DNA from: Parafrigoribacterium_A soli
GTDB taxonomy: Bacteria > Actinomycetota > Actinomycetes > Actinomycetales > Microbacteriaceae
Length of the DNA stretch: 64,000 nt
NCBI RefSeq assembly: GCF_040227235.1
Contig: NZ_JBELNZ010000001.1
Coordinates: 248,001-312,000, forward strand
Direction: 5' to 3'
Shown: piece by piece, positions 11,716 to 20,002 of the stretch
How the letters are laid out: every line of letters begins with the position of its first letter
How positions within the stretch are numbered: position 1 is the stretch's first letter
Notes under the pieces: model-generated
Told to the model about the DNA's origin: nothing
Seen by the model: the letters and a program-made list of their open reading frames with translations, nothing else
Database searches by the model: none
Translations under genes and position numbers: made by a program

Positions 11716-13206
11716 GTGGCCACTGACGACGAAGCTTTCACCACCGCGATGCGCGGGTACAACCGCGACGAGGTCGACAGCGCCATCCAGGATCTGCGGC
11801 GCGAACTGATCAGGGCGAACACCGATAAGGCGGAGTCTGCCAAGGAGATCAAGCGCCTCACAGCGACGGTCGAAGACCTGCAGGCCGAGATCGAAGAGAC
11901 CGGCAGCCCCACCTACAGCGGGCTCGGCAGCAAGCTCGAGAACATTCTGCGCGTCGCCGAGGAGCAGTCGACTCGGCTGATCAGTCAGGCCGACATCGAC
12001 GCGGAGAAGCTGCGCAACAGCGTGCAGGGCGAGATCCACACGCTGCGGGTGGAAGCGATGGAGGCCGCGGAACGCATCGTCGCGGAGGCGCAAGCCAAGG
12101 CGAGTTCGATCATCGAGACCGCCCGCGCGGAGGCAGCGGAACTGCTCGAGGCCAGCGAAGAAGAGAGCGAGACTGTCACGCAGGACGCTCTGCACGAGGC
12201 CGCGGCCATCCGCGGAGCCGTTGCGACGGAGGCCGCCGAGGCCCGCGCGACGGCGAAGCGTGAGGCGGCGGCGGTGCGCGCTGAGGCCGAGCGCGAGGCA
12301 ACGGAACTCAAGCTGGTTGCGAGCCGGGAGGTCAGTGAGGCGCGTGAGCGGGCTGCGGCGCTGGCCCGTGAGACCGAGCAGGGTCGAGCGGAATTCACGA
12401 GCGAGGCGGAGAAGCAGTGGGGCGACCTCGCCCGCGACGTCGAGCAACAGCGCACAGACCTTGCCAGGGAGATCGAGGCGGGCAAGATCGAACTCGAGCA
12501 GGAGAAGGCCGCCGCCCGCGCGAGGCTCGAGCTCGAGGCATCGGCGGCACGCGCTGCGCTCGAGCAGGAGACGGCGGAGGCCAGGGCCGACCTTGAGGCC
12601 GAAATCGCGGCCGAACGCTCGCTTCTCACGCAGGAGATCGACCAGCAGCGCGCCGATCTCGAGCGGGAAATCGAGTCGCGCCAGGCGGAACTGACCAGGG
12701 AGACAGAGCGTGTGCGCGCTCAGATCGCGCACGATCTCGACGAATCTCGCACCACGCTGGAGCGCGACGCCGAGCAGGGCCGCCTCGACTTCGAGGTGGA
12801 GCTCAAGGCTCGGCGTGACGAGACCGAAAAGGAGTCGCTCGCCAAGCATCAAGAAGCAGTCGCCCAGACGCAGAAGTACCTCGATGAGGCGCAACTGCAG
12901 CTTTCCGAGGCAAACCGGCGTGCCGCCGAGAAGCGGCACGAGGCGGAGACCATCGAGGGCGAGGCCCGGGCCGAGGCCAAGGCCTCTCGAGAGAAGGCGG
13001 ATGCCGAAGCGGCCGAGATCCTCGCGAACGCGGAGGCTCGGTCCAAGGCGATGGTGCGCGAAGCCGAGAAGCGCACGGCCAAGCTTGTCAAGGACGCGGA
13101 AGAACGACTTGCCCAGATTAGGATTGAGCGCGAAGCAGTCGCGGGCTACTTCGAGAGTCTGCACTCCGTGCTCAACCAGGCGGAAAAGGTCACCAGCGAG
13201 AGCTGA
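11716..13206 (+). CDS. DivIVA-domain long coiled-coil protein
   Basis: 496 residues. The N-terminus (FTTAMRGYNRDEVDSAIQDLRREL) is a DivIVA/GpsB-type membrane-targeting motif. Nearly all the rest is a continuous coiled coil built from Glu/Ala/Arg heptads, for example EREATELKLVASREVSEARE and repeated ERE/EAEKR units. Long actinobacterial relatives such as Scy and FilP act as polar scaffolds or cytoskeletal filaments; a role in polar growth or division is inferred from this architecture. The GTG start at 11716 is chosen because GGGAG lies 5-9 bases upstream and because the DivIVA motif normally starts within 15 residues of the N-terminus. The Ala/Glu/Arg bias opens long spurious frames on the opposite strand. 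Confidence 0.8.
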   Translation: MATDDEAFTTAMRGYNRDEVDSAIQDLRRELIRANTDKAESAKEIKRLTATVEDLQAEIEETGSPTYSGLGSKLENILRVAEEQSTRLISQADIDAEKLRNSVQGEIHTLRVEAMEAAERIVAEAQAKASSIIETARAEAAELLEASEEESETVTQDALHEAAAIRGAVATEAAEARATAKREAAAVRAEAEREATELKLVASREVSEARERAAALARETEQGRAEFTSEAEKQWGDLARDVEQQRTDLAREIEAGKIELEQEKAAARARLELEASAARAALEQETAEARADLEAEIAAERSLLTQEIDQQRADLEREIESRQAELTRETERVRAQIAHDLDESRTTLERDAEQGRLDFEVELKARRDETEKESLAKHQEAVAQTQKYLDEAQLQLSEANRRAAEKRHEAETIEGEARAEAKASREKADAEAAEILANAEARSKAMVREAEKRTAKLVKDAEERLAQIRIEREAVAGYFESLHSVLNQAEKVTSES

Positions 13207-13275
13207 GCGACCGGTCAGCACTCGCAACCCGCTTCCCAGGCCGATACCCGGCGCAGTTACGAGAAGGGCACCGCG

Positions 13276-14328
13276 GTGAAGATCCAGAACGCATTCAGGA
13301 TCGGCCTTCTCGGCGGATTGGGCGTGCTCGTCGCGCTCGCCATCGGTGGCGCCGTCGCGACGCTGTCCACCATCCTCACCTACGTCGGCGCCGCGCTCTT
13401 CCTTGCCCTCGGCCTCGATCCGGCAGTCTCCTGGCTCGAGAAGCACAAGTTCCCGCGCTGGACCGCCATCCTCACCGTCCTGATCGGTCTCCTCGCGATC
13501 ATCGCCGGCCTCGTGCTCTCGGTCGTGCCGGTCATCGTGGGGCAGATCAACAAGCTCATCGATCAGGTGCCGACCGTCGTGAAGGTCATGTCTGACCCGC
13601 ACCTCATCAGGAACATTCAGGCTTCGGTTCCCGACTTCATCGACGTGCAGGCCGTGGTCGACTCGGTGGACAAATTCTTCCAGGACCCCGGTAACCTCAC
13701 CACGATCGGCGGCGGTGTGCTGCAGGTCGGCCTGGGTATCGCCAGCGGCATCGCCGGCGTCATCATCGTTCTCATCCTGACGCTCTACTTCGTCGCCTCG
13801 CTCAACGGGATGAAGCGGGGACTCTACCGTCTGGTGCCCGCGTCCAAGCGGGCCGGCTTCGCCGACCTCACCGAGCAGATCAGCACGGCCGTCGGTCGCT
13901 ACGTGATGGGACAGGCCACGATCGCGCTCTGCAACGGAATCGCGAGCTTCATCTTCCTGACCTTCATCGCCAAGGTTCAGTACTCCGCACTCTTCGCCTT
14001 CATCGCCTTCCTCTTCGCGCTCGTGCCGCTCGTGGGAACCCTGTCGGGGTCCGTGATCATCACCCTGGGCTCTCTGCTCTTTGGCGGCCCGGTGACGGCC
14101 CTCTGGGTGGCGATCTACTACCTGGCCTACATGCAGGTCGAGGCCTACGTCATCAACCCGAACGTCATGAAGCGTGCCGTGAAGGTACCGGGTGCCATCG
14201 TTGTCGTCGCAGCCCTCGCCGGCGGCGTGCTGCTCGGCATCCTGGGCGCGCTCGTCGCCATCCCGTTCGCCGCTGCCGTGCTCCTGATCGTCGATCAGGT
14301 GGTCATTCCGCGGCAGAACGAGCTGTAA
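13276..14328 (+). CDS. AI-2E family transporter (TqsA/PerM type)
   Basis: 350-residue polytopic membrane protein of the AI-2 exporter/PerM family (PF01594). It has about seven or eight hydrophobic segments, paired at the N-terminus (IGLLGGLGVLVALAIGGAVA, ILTYVGAALFLALGLDPAVS, AILTVLIGLLAIIAGLVLSV). These are followed by an amphipathic region with NKLIDQVPTVVKVM, and the family signature YVINPNVMKRAVKVPGAIVV near the C-terminus. The transported substrate is unknown for most members. GTG start with GAAGGG upstream. It begins 69 bases after the coiled-coil gene in the same direction, so co-transcription is possible. It converges with the following hydrolase. Confidence 0.88.
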   Translation: MKIQNAFRIGLLGGLGVLVALAIGGAVATLSTILTYVGAALFLALGLDPAVSWLEKHKFPRWTAILTVLIGLLAIIAGLVLSVVPVIVGQINKLIDQVPTVVKVMSDPHLIRNIQASVPDFIDVQAVVDSVDKFFQDPGNLTTIGGGVLQVGLGIASGIAGVIIVLILTLYFVASLNGMKRGLYRLVPASKRAGFADLTEQISTAVGRYVMGQATIALCNGIASFIFLTFIAKVQYSALFAFIAFLFALVPLVGTLSGSVIITLGSLLFGGPVTALWVAIYYLAYMQVEAYVINPNVMKRAVKVPGAIVVVAALAGGVLLGILGALVAIPFAAAVLLIVDQVVIPRQNEL

Positions 14329-14332
14329 CGGC

Positions 14333-15052
14333 CTAGGACGCCTGCGGCCACTCTGTCGGCAGCGGAAGCGCGGCGGGATTCACACGCGCAACGATCTCAC
14401 TGAGAACGCGCCGCGTCTGCTTCTCCCCCACCCAGAGGTGCCTGCCCTCCTCGACGTCGACGAGTTCGGCGCCCGGCACCACGGCGAATCGCTCGGCCGC
14501 CGCCGCCGGACGCAGGTAGTCGTCGAGTTCGGGAATGATGGCGACCAAGCGTCTGCTGTCGCCCGCCCACGCGGCGAGCTCGGCATCAGAGGTGCGATGC
14601 AGCGGCGGCGAGAGCAGGATCGCGCCGTCGACCGCCTGCTCACGGCCGTACTTGAGCGCGACCTCGCTGCCGAACGACCAGCCGACGAGCCACGGATGCG
14701 GGAGAGACTCGCTCGCGACGAGATCCATCGCCGCCGCGAGGTCGAACCGCTCGTCGTCGCCTTCGCCGAACACCCCCTGCGACGTGCCGCGCGGCGACGA
14801 GGTGCCACGGAAGTTGAAGCGCAGCACGGCGAGATCCGCGAGCGCCGGCAGCCGCGCGGCTGCCTTGCGGATGATGTGCGAGTCCATGAAGCCGCCGGCC
14901 GTCGGGAGCGGATGCAGCGTCACGAGCGTCGCAACGGGCGGCACCGTCAGCGGTAGCGCGAGCTCGCCGACCAGGGTGAGCCCGTCGGACGTGTGCAACT
15001 CGATGTCCGTGCGCCGAGCCGGAAGCTCGATCCCCGCCCTGATGTCTGTCAT
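14333..15052 (-). CDS. Alpha/beta hydrolase
   Basis: 239-residue alpha/beta hydrolase of the KANL3/Tex30 or dienelactone hydrolase-like type. Visible features are the early strand ATLVTLHPLPTAGGF, the oxyanion-region Arg/Gly segment LRFNFRGTSSP, the nucleophile elbow VGWSFGSEVAL (GxSxG), and the late catalytic His in EEGRHLWVG. The substrate is unknown; members act on esters or related small molecules. The ATG at 15052 is chosen because GAGGATCGGCGG precedes it and the first recognisable strand follows shortly. It lies 19 bases downstream of a small zinc-ribbon-like gene in the same direction. Confidence 0.82.
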   Translation of the reverse strand: MTDIRAGIELPARRTDIELHTSDGLTLVGELALPLTVPPVATLVTLHPLPTAGGFMDSHIIRKAAARLPALADLAVLRFNFRGTSSPRGTSQGVFGEGDDERFDLAAAMDLVASESLPHPWLVGWSFGSEVALKYGREQAVDGAILLSPPLHRTSDAELAAWAGDSRRLVAIIPELDDYLRPAAAAERFAVVPGAELVDVEEGRHLWVGEKQTRRVLSEIVARVNPAALPLPTEWPQAS

Positions 15053-15071
15053 CCGCCGATCCTCGTTCTCG

Positions 15072-15377
15072 CTACTTGATGCGCCAGCAGTGGGAATGCC
15101 AGTGGCGCCTCGCGGCGAGATCGTCGGCCTCACCCATCAGGCCATCCGCCCGCCACGCCACGATGTGTGCGGTGCCGGGGGCGATCTCCTGGCCGCATCC
15201 GGGGCAGGTGTAGTACTTGACCGCCGCGGTCGGAGCGAGCGGCTGAACGCTCCAGAGGCCGTCGCGTTTCGACTCGGTGTGCAGGGTTCCGTAGAGCGCC
15301 CTCGCGAGGTCCGCCGACTCCTCGTCGCCACTTCCGCCAGCCGAGCGCGCTCGACGCGGGCGATTGGACCTTGGCAT
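15072..15377 (-). CDS. Small putative zinc-ribbon protein
   Basis: 101 residues, function unknown. The N-terminus is basic (MPRSNRPRRARS). The C-terminal half has CPGCGQEI followed by HIVAW and HWHSHCWRIK, a Cys/His pattern suited to binding one zinc ion. Small proteins of this kind are sometimes annotated as ATP/GTP-binding in Microbacteriaceae, but no P-loop is visible here, so I do not use that name. It is followed closely by the hydrolase gene, suggesting an operon. Confidence 0.65.
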   Translation of the reverse strand: MPRSNRPRRARSAGGSGDEESADLARALYGTLHTESKRDGLWSVQPLAPTAAVKYYTCPGCGQEIAPGTAHIVAWRADGLMGEADDLAARRHWHSHCWRIK

Positions 15378-15396
15378 GCCCCCAGCTTATGCGGGG

Positions 15397-16044
15397 CTAG
15401 TACCAGCCGCTGGACTGGCTGTGCGACCACGCGCCGCACGGAGTGCCGTAGCGAGCGGCGATGTAGCCGAGGCCCCAGGTGATCTGGGTGCGTGGATTGC
15501 TCTGCCAGTCGGCGCCGGCCGACGCCATCTTGCTGCCGGGAAGCGCCTGCGGGATACCATAGGCGCCGCTCACCGGGTTTCCCGCGTAGACGTTCCAGTG
15601 AGACTCGCGGTTGAAGAGTGAGACGAGGCAGCTGTACTGATCCTCGCCCCAGCCGCGGGCCATGACGAGCTCGTGGCCGATCGCCTGCGCGCTGCCCGGA
15701 TCGGGGACTCCCGCTATCGGGGCCGCACGCACGATCTTCTTTGCGGTGACCGTATATTCGTCACGCAGCATCGCCACCACGACGTCGCCCTGCACCGACT
15801 TGCCGCCGGTGGCCGCCGCCGAGACCACGAGCGTTTGGCTGTTCACGGCCGCGGATGACGCCGGCTCGACGGCCGCGCTCGCGGGCGGATTCGGGGCTAT
15901 CGCCGCGACGGCGAGGAACGCGGCCGCGGCAAGAAAGGCGAACGCAGAGACGGAACTGCGGTTGCGAATGCGCCATCCAAAAGGCTCGACCCCGGCAGCC
16001 GTTTTCGACGCCTGCGGCGATTCGTCGTTCGTATGCTTGCCCAC
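15397..16044 (-). CDS. Secreted transglycosylase-like protein (SLT / aggregation-promoting factor C-terminal fold)
   Basis: 215 residues. After about 27 residues a hydrophobic export signal (VSAFAFLAAAAFLAVAAIA) ends at ASA, so the mature protein is outside the membrane. The C-terminal 90 residues hold a lysozyme-like lytic transglycosylase fold: FNRESHWN with the probable catalytic Glu, then SGAYGIPQALPGSKM and WGLGYIAARYGTPCGAWS. This C-terminal module is shared with actinobacterial cell-wall enzymes and aggregation-promoting factors. A role in peptidoglycan turnover is inferred. GTG start; the long charged N-terminal tail before the signal resembles that of other membrane-anchored actinobacterial proteins. 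Confidence 0.8.
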   Translation of the reverse strand: MGKHTNDESPQASKTAAGVEPFGWRIRNRSSVSAFAFLAAAAFLAVAAIAPNPPASAAVEPASSAAVNSQTLVVSAAATGGKSVQGDVVVAMLRDEYTVTAKKIVRAAPIAGVPDPGSAQAIGHELVMARGWGEDQYSCLVSLFNRESHWNVYAGNPVSGAYGIPQALPGSKMASAGADWQSNPRTQITWGLGYIAARYGTPCGAWSHSQSSGWY

Positions 16045-16090
16045 AGTGACTCGATTTTAGCCGAAAAGGCTGAGTCCTGCCCGGAAGGCG

Positions 16091-16642
16091 CTACCGTACG
16101 GCGAGCATCACGTCCACGACGGTGTCGAGGAGCAGGTCTACCTGCGACTCGCGGTACCCGCCCTTCTGCCGGCGGAAGGTCGTCGTGCGCACCTCTTCGA
16201 CGCTCAGCGAGGTGCCATCCTGGAAGTACTCGACGAGACGTGAGGCGAAGGCGTCGACGTCCTTGCGGTGATAGCCCTCGCTCAAAAAGCCGGCCCGATC
16301 AAAGCGGTGGCCGACCGGTCGGGACAGCCGGTCCAGGATCTCCTGCGCGGTCGAGCGTGCCTGCGTGTACCAGGCCTCGTCACCCGAGCGCTGCAGGGCG
16401 AGCTCCCGCTCGCGACTCGCGAAGGCATCCTCGAGTCGCTCGAGCGCCGCATCGACGTGCACCGGCGAGTATCCGCCCTTTTGCATCGCGAAGGCGGTGG
16501 TGCGGATGTTCGCGGCATTGACCACCGTCGGGGTGTTCGCGTCTGCGGCGTATGCACGCCTGGCGTCCTCGAGGAAGTCTTCGACCTGGTCGACGTTGTA
16601 GCCACGGTGGGACTTGCGGGTACGCGGAAAGGTTGTGCTCAC
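16091..16642 (-). CDS. DivIVA domain-containing protein
   Basis: 183 residues with three DivIVA-like segments in tandem: RKSHRGYNVDQVEDFLEDAR, MQKGGYSPVHVDAALERLED and RRQKGGYRESQVDLLLDTVV, plus a related GYHRKDVDAFASRL. Each resembles the GYxxxxVDxFL motif that binds membranes or mediates assembly, but there is no long coiled coil. The GTG at 16642 is preferred because it gives the typical STTFPRTRKS N-terminus; an upstream GTG at 16657 would add five residues. Neither has a clear ribosome site. A hexamer CAGAAT just upstream of 16642 could be the -10 of a leaderless transcript. It lies downstream of cdsA. Confidence 0.78.
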   Translation of the reverse strand: MSTTFPRTRKSHRGYNVDQVEDFLEDARRAYAADANTPTVVNAANIRTTAFAMQKGGYSPVHVDAALERLEDAFASRERELALQRSGDEAWYTQARSTAQEILDRLSRPVGHRFDRAGFLSEGYHRKDVDAFASRLVEYFQDGTSLSVEEVRTTTFRRQKGGYRESQVDLLLDTVVDVMLAVR

Positions 16643-16716
16643 GACACTATTCTGCACTACGCCCGCGAACGCGGGCCGTCAGTCAGCGCCCGCAACCGGC
16701 TAGCGCCCGGGTTTCG

Positions 16717-17700
16717 TCAGCTTTGGCCGAAGATGAGAAACAGCGCGTATGCCGCCGCCGCGCTCGGCAAGATCGAATCGAGTCGGTCGAGGAGCCCGCC
16801 GTGACCGGGGAGCCAGGTGCTGATGTCCTTGATCCCGAGATCGCGCTTGATGAGCGACTCGGTCAGGTCGCCCGTCGTTGCCGTGAAGGCGATCACGGCG
16901 CCGAAGATCAGGCCGAACCACCATTCCTGCTGCAGCATGAACACCGAGAGCAGCACGCCGCCGATGAGCGCAGTCACGACGGAACCGGCGAGACCCTCCC
17001 AGGTCTTCTTGGGGCTGATCCGCGGGGCCATCGGATGCTTGCCGAACAGCAGGCCGCTCGCGTAGGCGCCCGTGTCGACGGCGATCACGAGGATGAGGAA
17101 GGCGAGGGTCCACCACTCCCCTCCCTCTTTGCTGTCGAGCAGAACGGCGAAGCTCGCCAAGAACGGCACGTAGACGAGCACGAGGGCGCCGGCGGCGAGG
17201 TCCTGACCCAGTTCGCGCGCGGAACCGCGGTGGGAACGGGCGCCCAGCTCGGCCACGCGCCACAGCGAGACGAGGAGGATCGCGGCCAGCAGCGCGAGCC
17301 AGTGCCCTCCATCGCCGAGGTAGAACGCCGGCGCCACCATCGCGACAGCGGCGACCGCGGTGGGCCAGCGGGGAATGTCCCGCCCGGCAAAGCGCAGCGC
17401 GCTGGCGAGCTCGAACGCGGTGAAGCCGACGATGGCGCCGGCGAAAATCATGAACAGCCACTTGTAGACGATGAGGCTGAACAGCATCACGAGCCCGAGC
17501 CCGAGCCCGATCAGGATGGCCAGCGGCAGGTTACGTCCGGTGCGCGCCTCGATCTTGACGTTCGCGGCATCGATCTGCGCCTTGGTGGCCTTCAACTCCG
17601 TCTGAAACTCACTCTTGAAGGCGTTGGCGCGCGCTTCGAGTTCTTCCCGACGCTTCAGGAACCTTCGCTTGCCCGGTGAGCGCTCTGATGGATCCGACAT
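16717..17700 (-). CDS. cdsA: Phosphatidate cytidylyltransferase
   Basis: 327-residue membrane enzyme making CDP-diacylglycerol from CTP and phosphatidate (EC 2.7.7.41), the branch point of phospholipid synthesis. The first 65 residues are a charged, probably cytoplasmic coiled-coil extension (KRREELEARANAFKSEF), longer than in E. coli. Eight or so membrane segments follow. The family signature is intact near the C-terminus: GDLTESLIKRDLGIKD then LPGHGGLLDRLDS. ATG shares one base with the frr stop (TGATG), so translation is coupled to frr. Confidence 0.95.
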   Translation of the reverse strand: MSDPSERSPGKRRFLKRREELEARANAFKSEFQTELKATKAQIDAANVKIEARTGRNLPLAILIGLGLGLVMLFSLIVYKWLFMIFAGAIVGFTAFELASALRFAGRDIPRWPTAVAAVAMVAPAFYLGDGGHWLALLAAILLVSLWRVAELGARSHRGSARELGQDLAAGALVLVYVPFLASFAVLLDSKEGGEWWTLAFLILVIAVDTGAYASGLLFGKHPMAPRISPKKTWEGLAGSVVTALIGGVLLSVFMLQQEWWFGLIFGAVIAFTATTGDLTESLIKRDLGIKDISTWLPGHGGLLDRLDSILPSAAAAYALFLIFGQS

Positions 17701-18254
17701 CAGACCTCGAGGAGCTCGGCTTCCTTCTTCTTGAGCGCATCGTCGATCGCGTCGATAGCCGACTTGGTGATCGACTCGAGCTCCTTCTCGGAACGCGCGA
17801 CCTCGTCGTCGCCGACCTCCGTCTTGAGCGCGTCGAGGTCATCCTTGGCCTTGCGGCGGATGTTGCGCACCGAGACCTTGGAATCCTCGCCCTTCGAGCG
17901 CACGATCTTCACGAACTCGCGGCGACGCTCCTCGGTGAGCTCTGGCAGCGTGACCCGCACGAGGGTGCCGTCGTTGCCCACGTTGGCGCCGAGGTTCGGC
18001 GCGTTCACGATGGCCCGCTCGATCTCCTTGAGTGCGCTCTTGTCGTAGGGCGTGACCACGAGGACTCTCGCCTCGGCGTTGGTCATTCCGGCGAGCTGGC
18101 CGAGCGGTGTCGGAGTGCCGTAGTAGTCGACCATGATCTTCTGGAACAGCGCGGGATTCGCACGGCCGGTACGGACATTCGCAAAGTCGTCCTTGGCAGC
18201 CTCGAGAGATTTCTGCATCTTCTCTTTGGCTTCGGCGAGTACGTCGGAAATCAC
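17700..18254 (-). CDS. frr: Ribosome recycling factor
   Basis: 184 residues, the normal length for RRF. It splits post-termination ribosomes together with EF-G. Typical segments are MQKSLEAAKDDFANVRTGRA, YYGTPTPLGQLAGMTNAEAR, LVVTPYDKSALKEIERAI and the conserved C-terminal helix region. The GTG at 18254 is chosen because AAAGGAG lies five bases upstream; the open frame extends further but enters pyrH. It starts 53 bases after pyrH and is coupled to cdsA, forming a pyrH-frr-cdsA unit. Confidence 0.97.
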   Translation of the reverse strand: MISDVLAEAKEKMQKSLEAAKDDFANVRTGRANPALFQKIMVDYYGTPTPLGQLAGMTNAEARVLVVTPYDKSALKEIERAIVNAPNLGANVGNDGTLVRVTLPELTEERRREFVKIVRSKGEDSKVSVRNIRRKAKDDLDALKTEVGDDEVARSEKELESITKSAIDAIDDALKKKEAELLEV

Positions 18255-18307
18255 GGGGGCTCCTTTGGGGTTGTACAACCGTTTTGAGTTTACCGGGGCG
18301 CGACCGG

Positions 18308-19024
18308 CTAGTTGGAGACGAGGGTGCCGATGCGGTCTCCGCGCAGCGCCGCGGCAACGTTGCCCTCGGGTGCCATACCGAAGACGACCATCGGCATCTT
18401 GTTGTCCATGCACAGGCTGAAGGCGGTCGAGTCGACAACCTTCAGGCCCTTCACGAGGGCCTCCTGGTAGGTGACCTCCTCGAGCTTCCAGGCGCTCGAA
18501 TCGGTGCGAGGATCCGCGGAGTACACGCCGTCGACGCCGTTCTTGGCAACCAGCACGACATCCGCGCCGATCTCGAGCGCACGCTGCGCGGCGACGGTGT
18601 CCGTGGAGAAGTACGGGAGACCGGCGCCGGCGCCGAAGATGACGACCCGGCCCTTTTCGAGGTGACGCTCGGCGCGACGCGGGATGTATGGTTCGGCAAC
18701 CTGTGTCATCGAGATGGCCGACTGAACGCGCGTTGCGGCGCCGGCCTGCTCGAGGAAGTCCTGAAGCGCGAGGGCGTTCATGACCGTGCCGAGCATGCCC
18801 ATGTAGTCAGCACGACCACGGTCCATGCCGCGCTGAGAGAGCTCGGCGCCCCGGAAGAAGTTGCCACCGCCGGTGACGATGGCGATTTCCACGTCCTGCG
18901 CCACCGAGGCGATCTCCCTGGCCAGGGAGCTGACGATGTCGGGGTTAACGCCCAACTGGCCGCCCCCGAAGGATTCTCCGGAAAGCTTGAGCAGAACGCG
19001 TCGTCTACCGGTCGCTGTTGTCAT
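18308..19024 (-). CDS. pyrH: Uridylate kinase (UMP kinase)
   Basis: 238 residues, bacterial-type UMP kinase of the amino-acid-kinase fold, phosphorylating UMP to UDP (EC 2.7.4.22). Motifs are LLKLSGESFGG at the phosphate loop, VTGGGNFFRG, RADYMGMLGTVMNALALQDF and the C-terminal GTLVSN. It is separated from tsf by a strong terminator, so expression is partly independent of the ribosomal genes. ATG has AGGAGA upstream. Confidence 0.97.
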   Translation of the reverse strand: MTTATGRRRVLLKLSGESFGGGQLGVNPDIVSSLAREIASVAQDVEIAIVTGGGNFFRGAELSQRGMDRGRADYMGMLGTVMNALALQDFLEQAGAATRVQSAISMTQVAEPYIPRRAERHLEKGRVVIFGAGAGLPYFSTDTVAAQRALEIGADVVLVAKNGVDGVYSADPRTDSSAWKLEEVTYQEALVKGLKVVDSTAFSLCMDNKMPMVVFGMAPEGNVAAALRGDRIGTLVSN

Positions 19025-19083
19025 CGTCTCTCCTTGGGTTCGGCTGCATACAGGCTATCGTTTGGCCGGGCGGCGCCAGCCGT

Positions 19084-19123
19084 GAAAATGGGGCCAGGAC
19101 CGCTCTCGCGTCCCTGGCCCCAT
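19084..19123 (-). terminator. Rho-independent terminator after tsf
   Basis: On the minus strand, ATGGGGCCAGGGA and TCCTGGCCCCAT form a stem of about 12 bp with an 11-nt loop (GCGAGAGCGG region), followed directly by TTTTC. The structure lies between the tsf stop and the pyrH start and is the clearest intrinsic terminator in the window. Confidence 0.85.
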
Positions 19124-19147
19124 CGTCGTGGTATTGCTTGCGGCGAC

Positions 19148-19975
19148 CTACGCGCCGACCTTGAAGCGAACGAACTGGTTCACCGTGAGGCCTGCATCCG
19201 ACAGGACCTTGCCGACGGACAGCTTGTTGTCCTTGGCGTAGTCCTGCTCGAGCAGGGCGACCTGCTTGATGAAGGCCGTGAGGCGACCCTCGATGATCTT
19301 CGGCAGGGCGGCCTCTGGCTTGCCCTCGCCGCGGCTGATCTCCTCGACGATGCGACGCTCGTTCTCCACATCAGCGGCCGGAACATCCTCGCGGCTCAGG
19401 TACTGCGGGTCGGCGAAGGAGATGTGCTGAGCAACGCTGCGCGCGGTGTCAGCGTCGTCTCCCGAGTAGCCGACGACCACGCCGACCTGCGGTGGCAGGT
19501 CTTTGTTGGTCTTGTGCAGGTAGATCGCGAACTTCTCGCCGGAGACGAGGGCGACGCGGCGAAGCTCAATCTTCTCGCCGAGGATCGCTGCCTCGTCACC
19601 GATGAGCTCGGCGACCGTCTGGCCTGCTGCAGGAGCGGCGAGCGCCTCCTCCACTGTCGATGCACCGGCCGCGGCGACCGCGTCGAGCACGTTATTGCCG
19701 AGCGTGACGAACTTCTCGCTCTTCGCGACGAAGTCGGTCTCGCAGGCGAGCTCGATCAGCGTCGTGGTGGCGCCGTTCTCCTTCGCTGCGACGAGTCCCT
19801 CGCTCGTGGAGCGGTCGGCGCGCTTCGCGTTTCCCTTGGCTCCCTTGAGGCGCAGGAGTTCGGTGGCCTTGTCGAGGTCACCGCCCGCCTCGACGAGCGC
19901 GTTCTTGGTCTCGACCATGCCGGTGCCGAGGCGCTCGCGCAGGGTCTTGAGGTCATCCAGGCTGAAATCTGCCAT
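19148..19975 (-). CDS. tsf: Translation elongation factor Ts
   Basis: 275 residues, nucleotide exchange factor for EF-Tu. The N-terminal UBA-like domain (LKTLRERLGTGMVETKNALVEA) and the core motif TTLIELACETDFVAKSEKF are intact. The length is typical for actinobacteria. It lies 27 bases after rpsB on the same strand and is followed by a strong terminator, giving the classical rpsB-tsf transcription unit. Confidence 0.97.
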   Translation of the reverse strand: MADFSLDDLKTLRERLGTGMVETKNALVEAGGDLDKATELLRLKGAKGNAKRADRSTSEGLVAAKENGATTTLIELACETDFVAKSEKFVTLGNNVLDAVAAAGASTVEEALAAPAAGQTVAELIGDEAAILGEKIELRRVALVSGEKFAIYLHKTNKDLPPQVGVVVGYSGDDADTARSVAQHISFADPQYLSREDVPAADVENERRIVEEISRGEGKPEAALPKIIEGRLTAFIKQVALLEQDYAKDNKLSVGKVLSDAGLTVNQFVRFKVGA

Positions 19976-20002
19976 GGGCTCTTTCCTTCTCTTTGGCTCG
20001 GG

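Noticed and set aside
11644..13602. 652-codon minus-strand frame opposite the coiled-coil gene
   Set aside because: The Leu/Arg-rich translation mirrors the Glu/Ala/Arg repeats of the real gene on the plus strand; no domain or ribosome site supports it.
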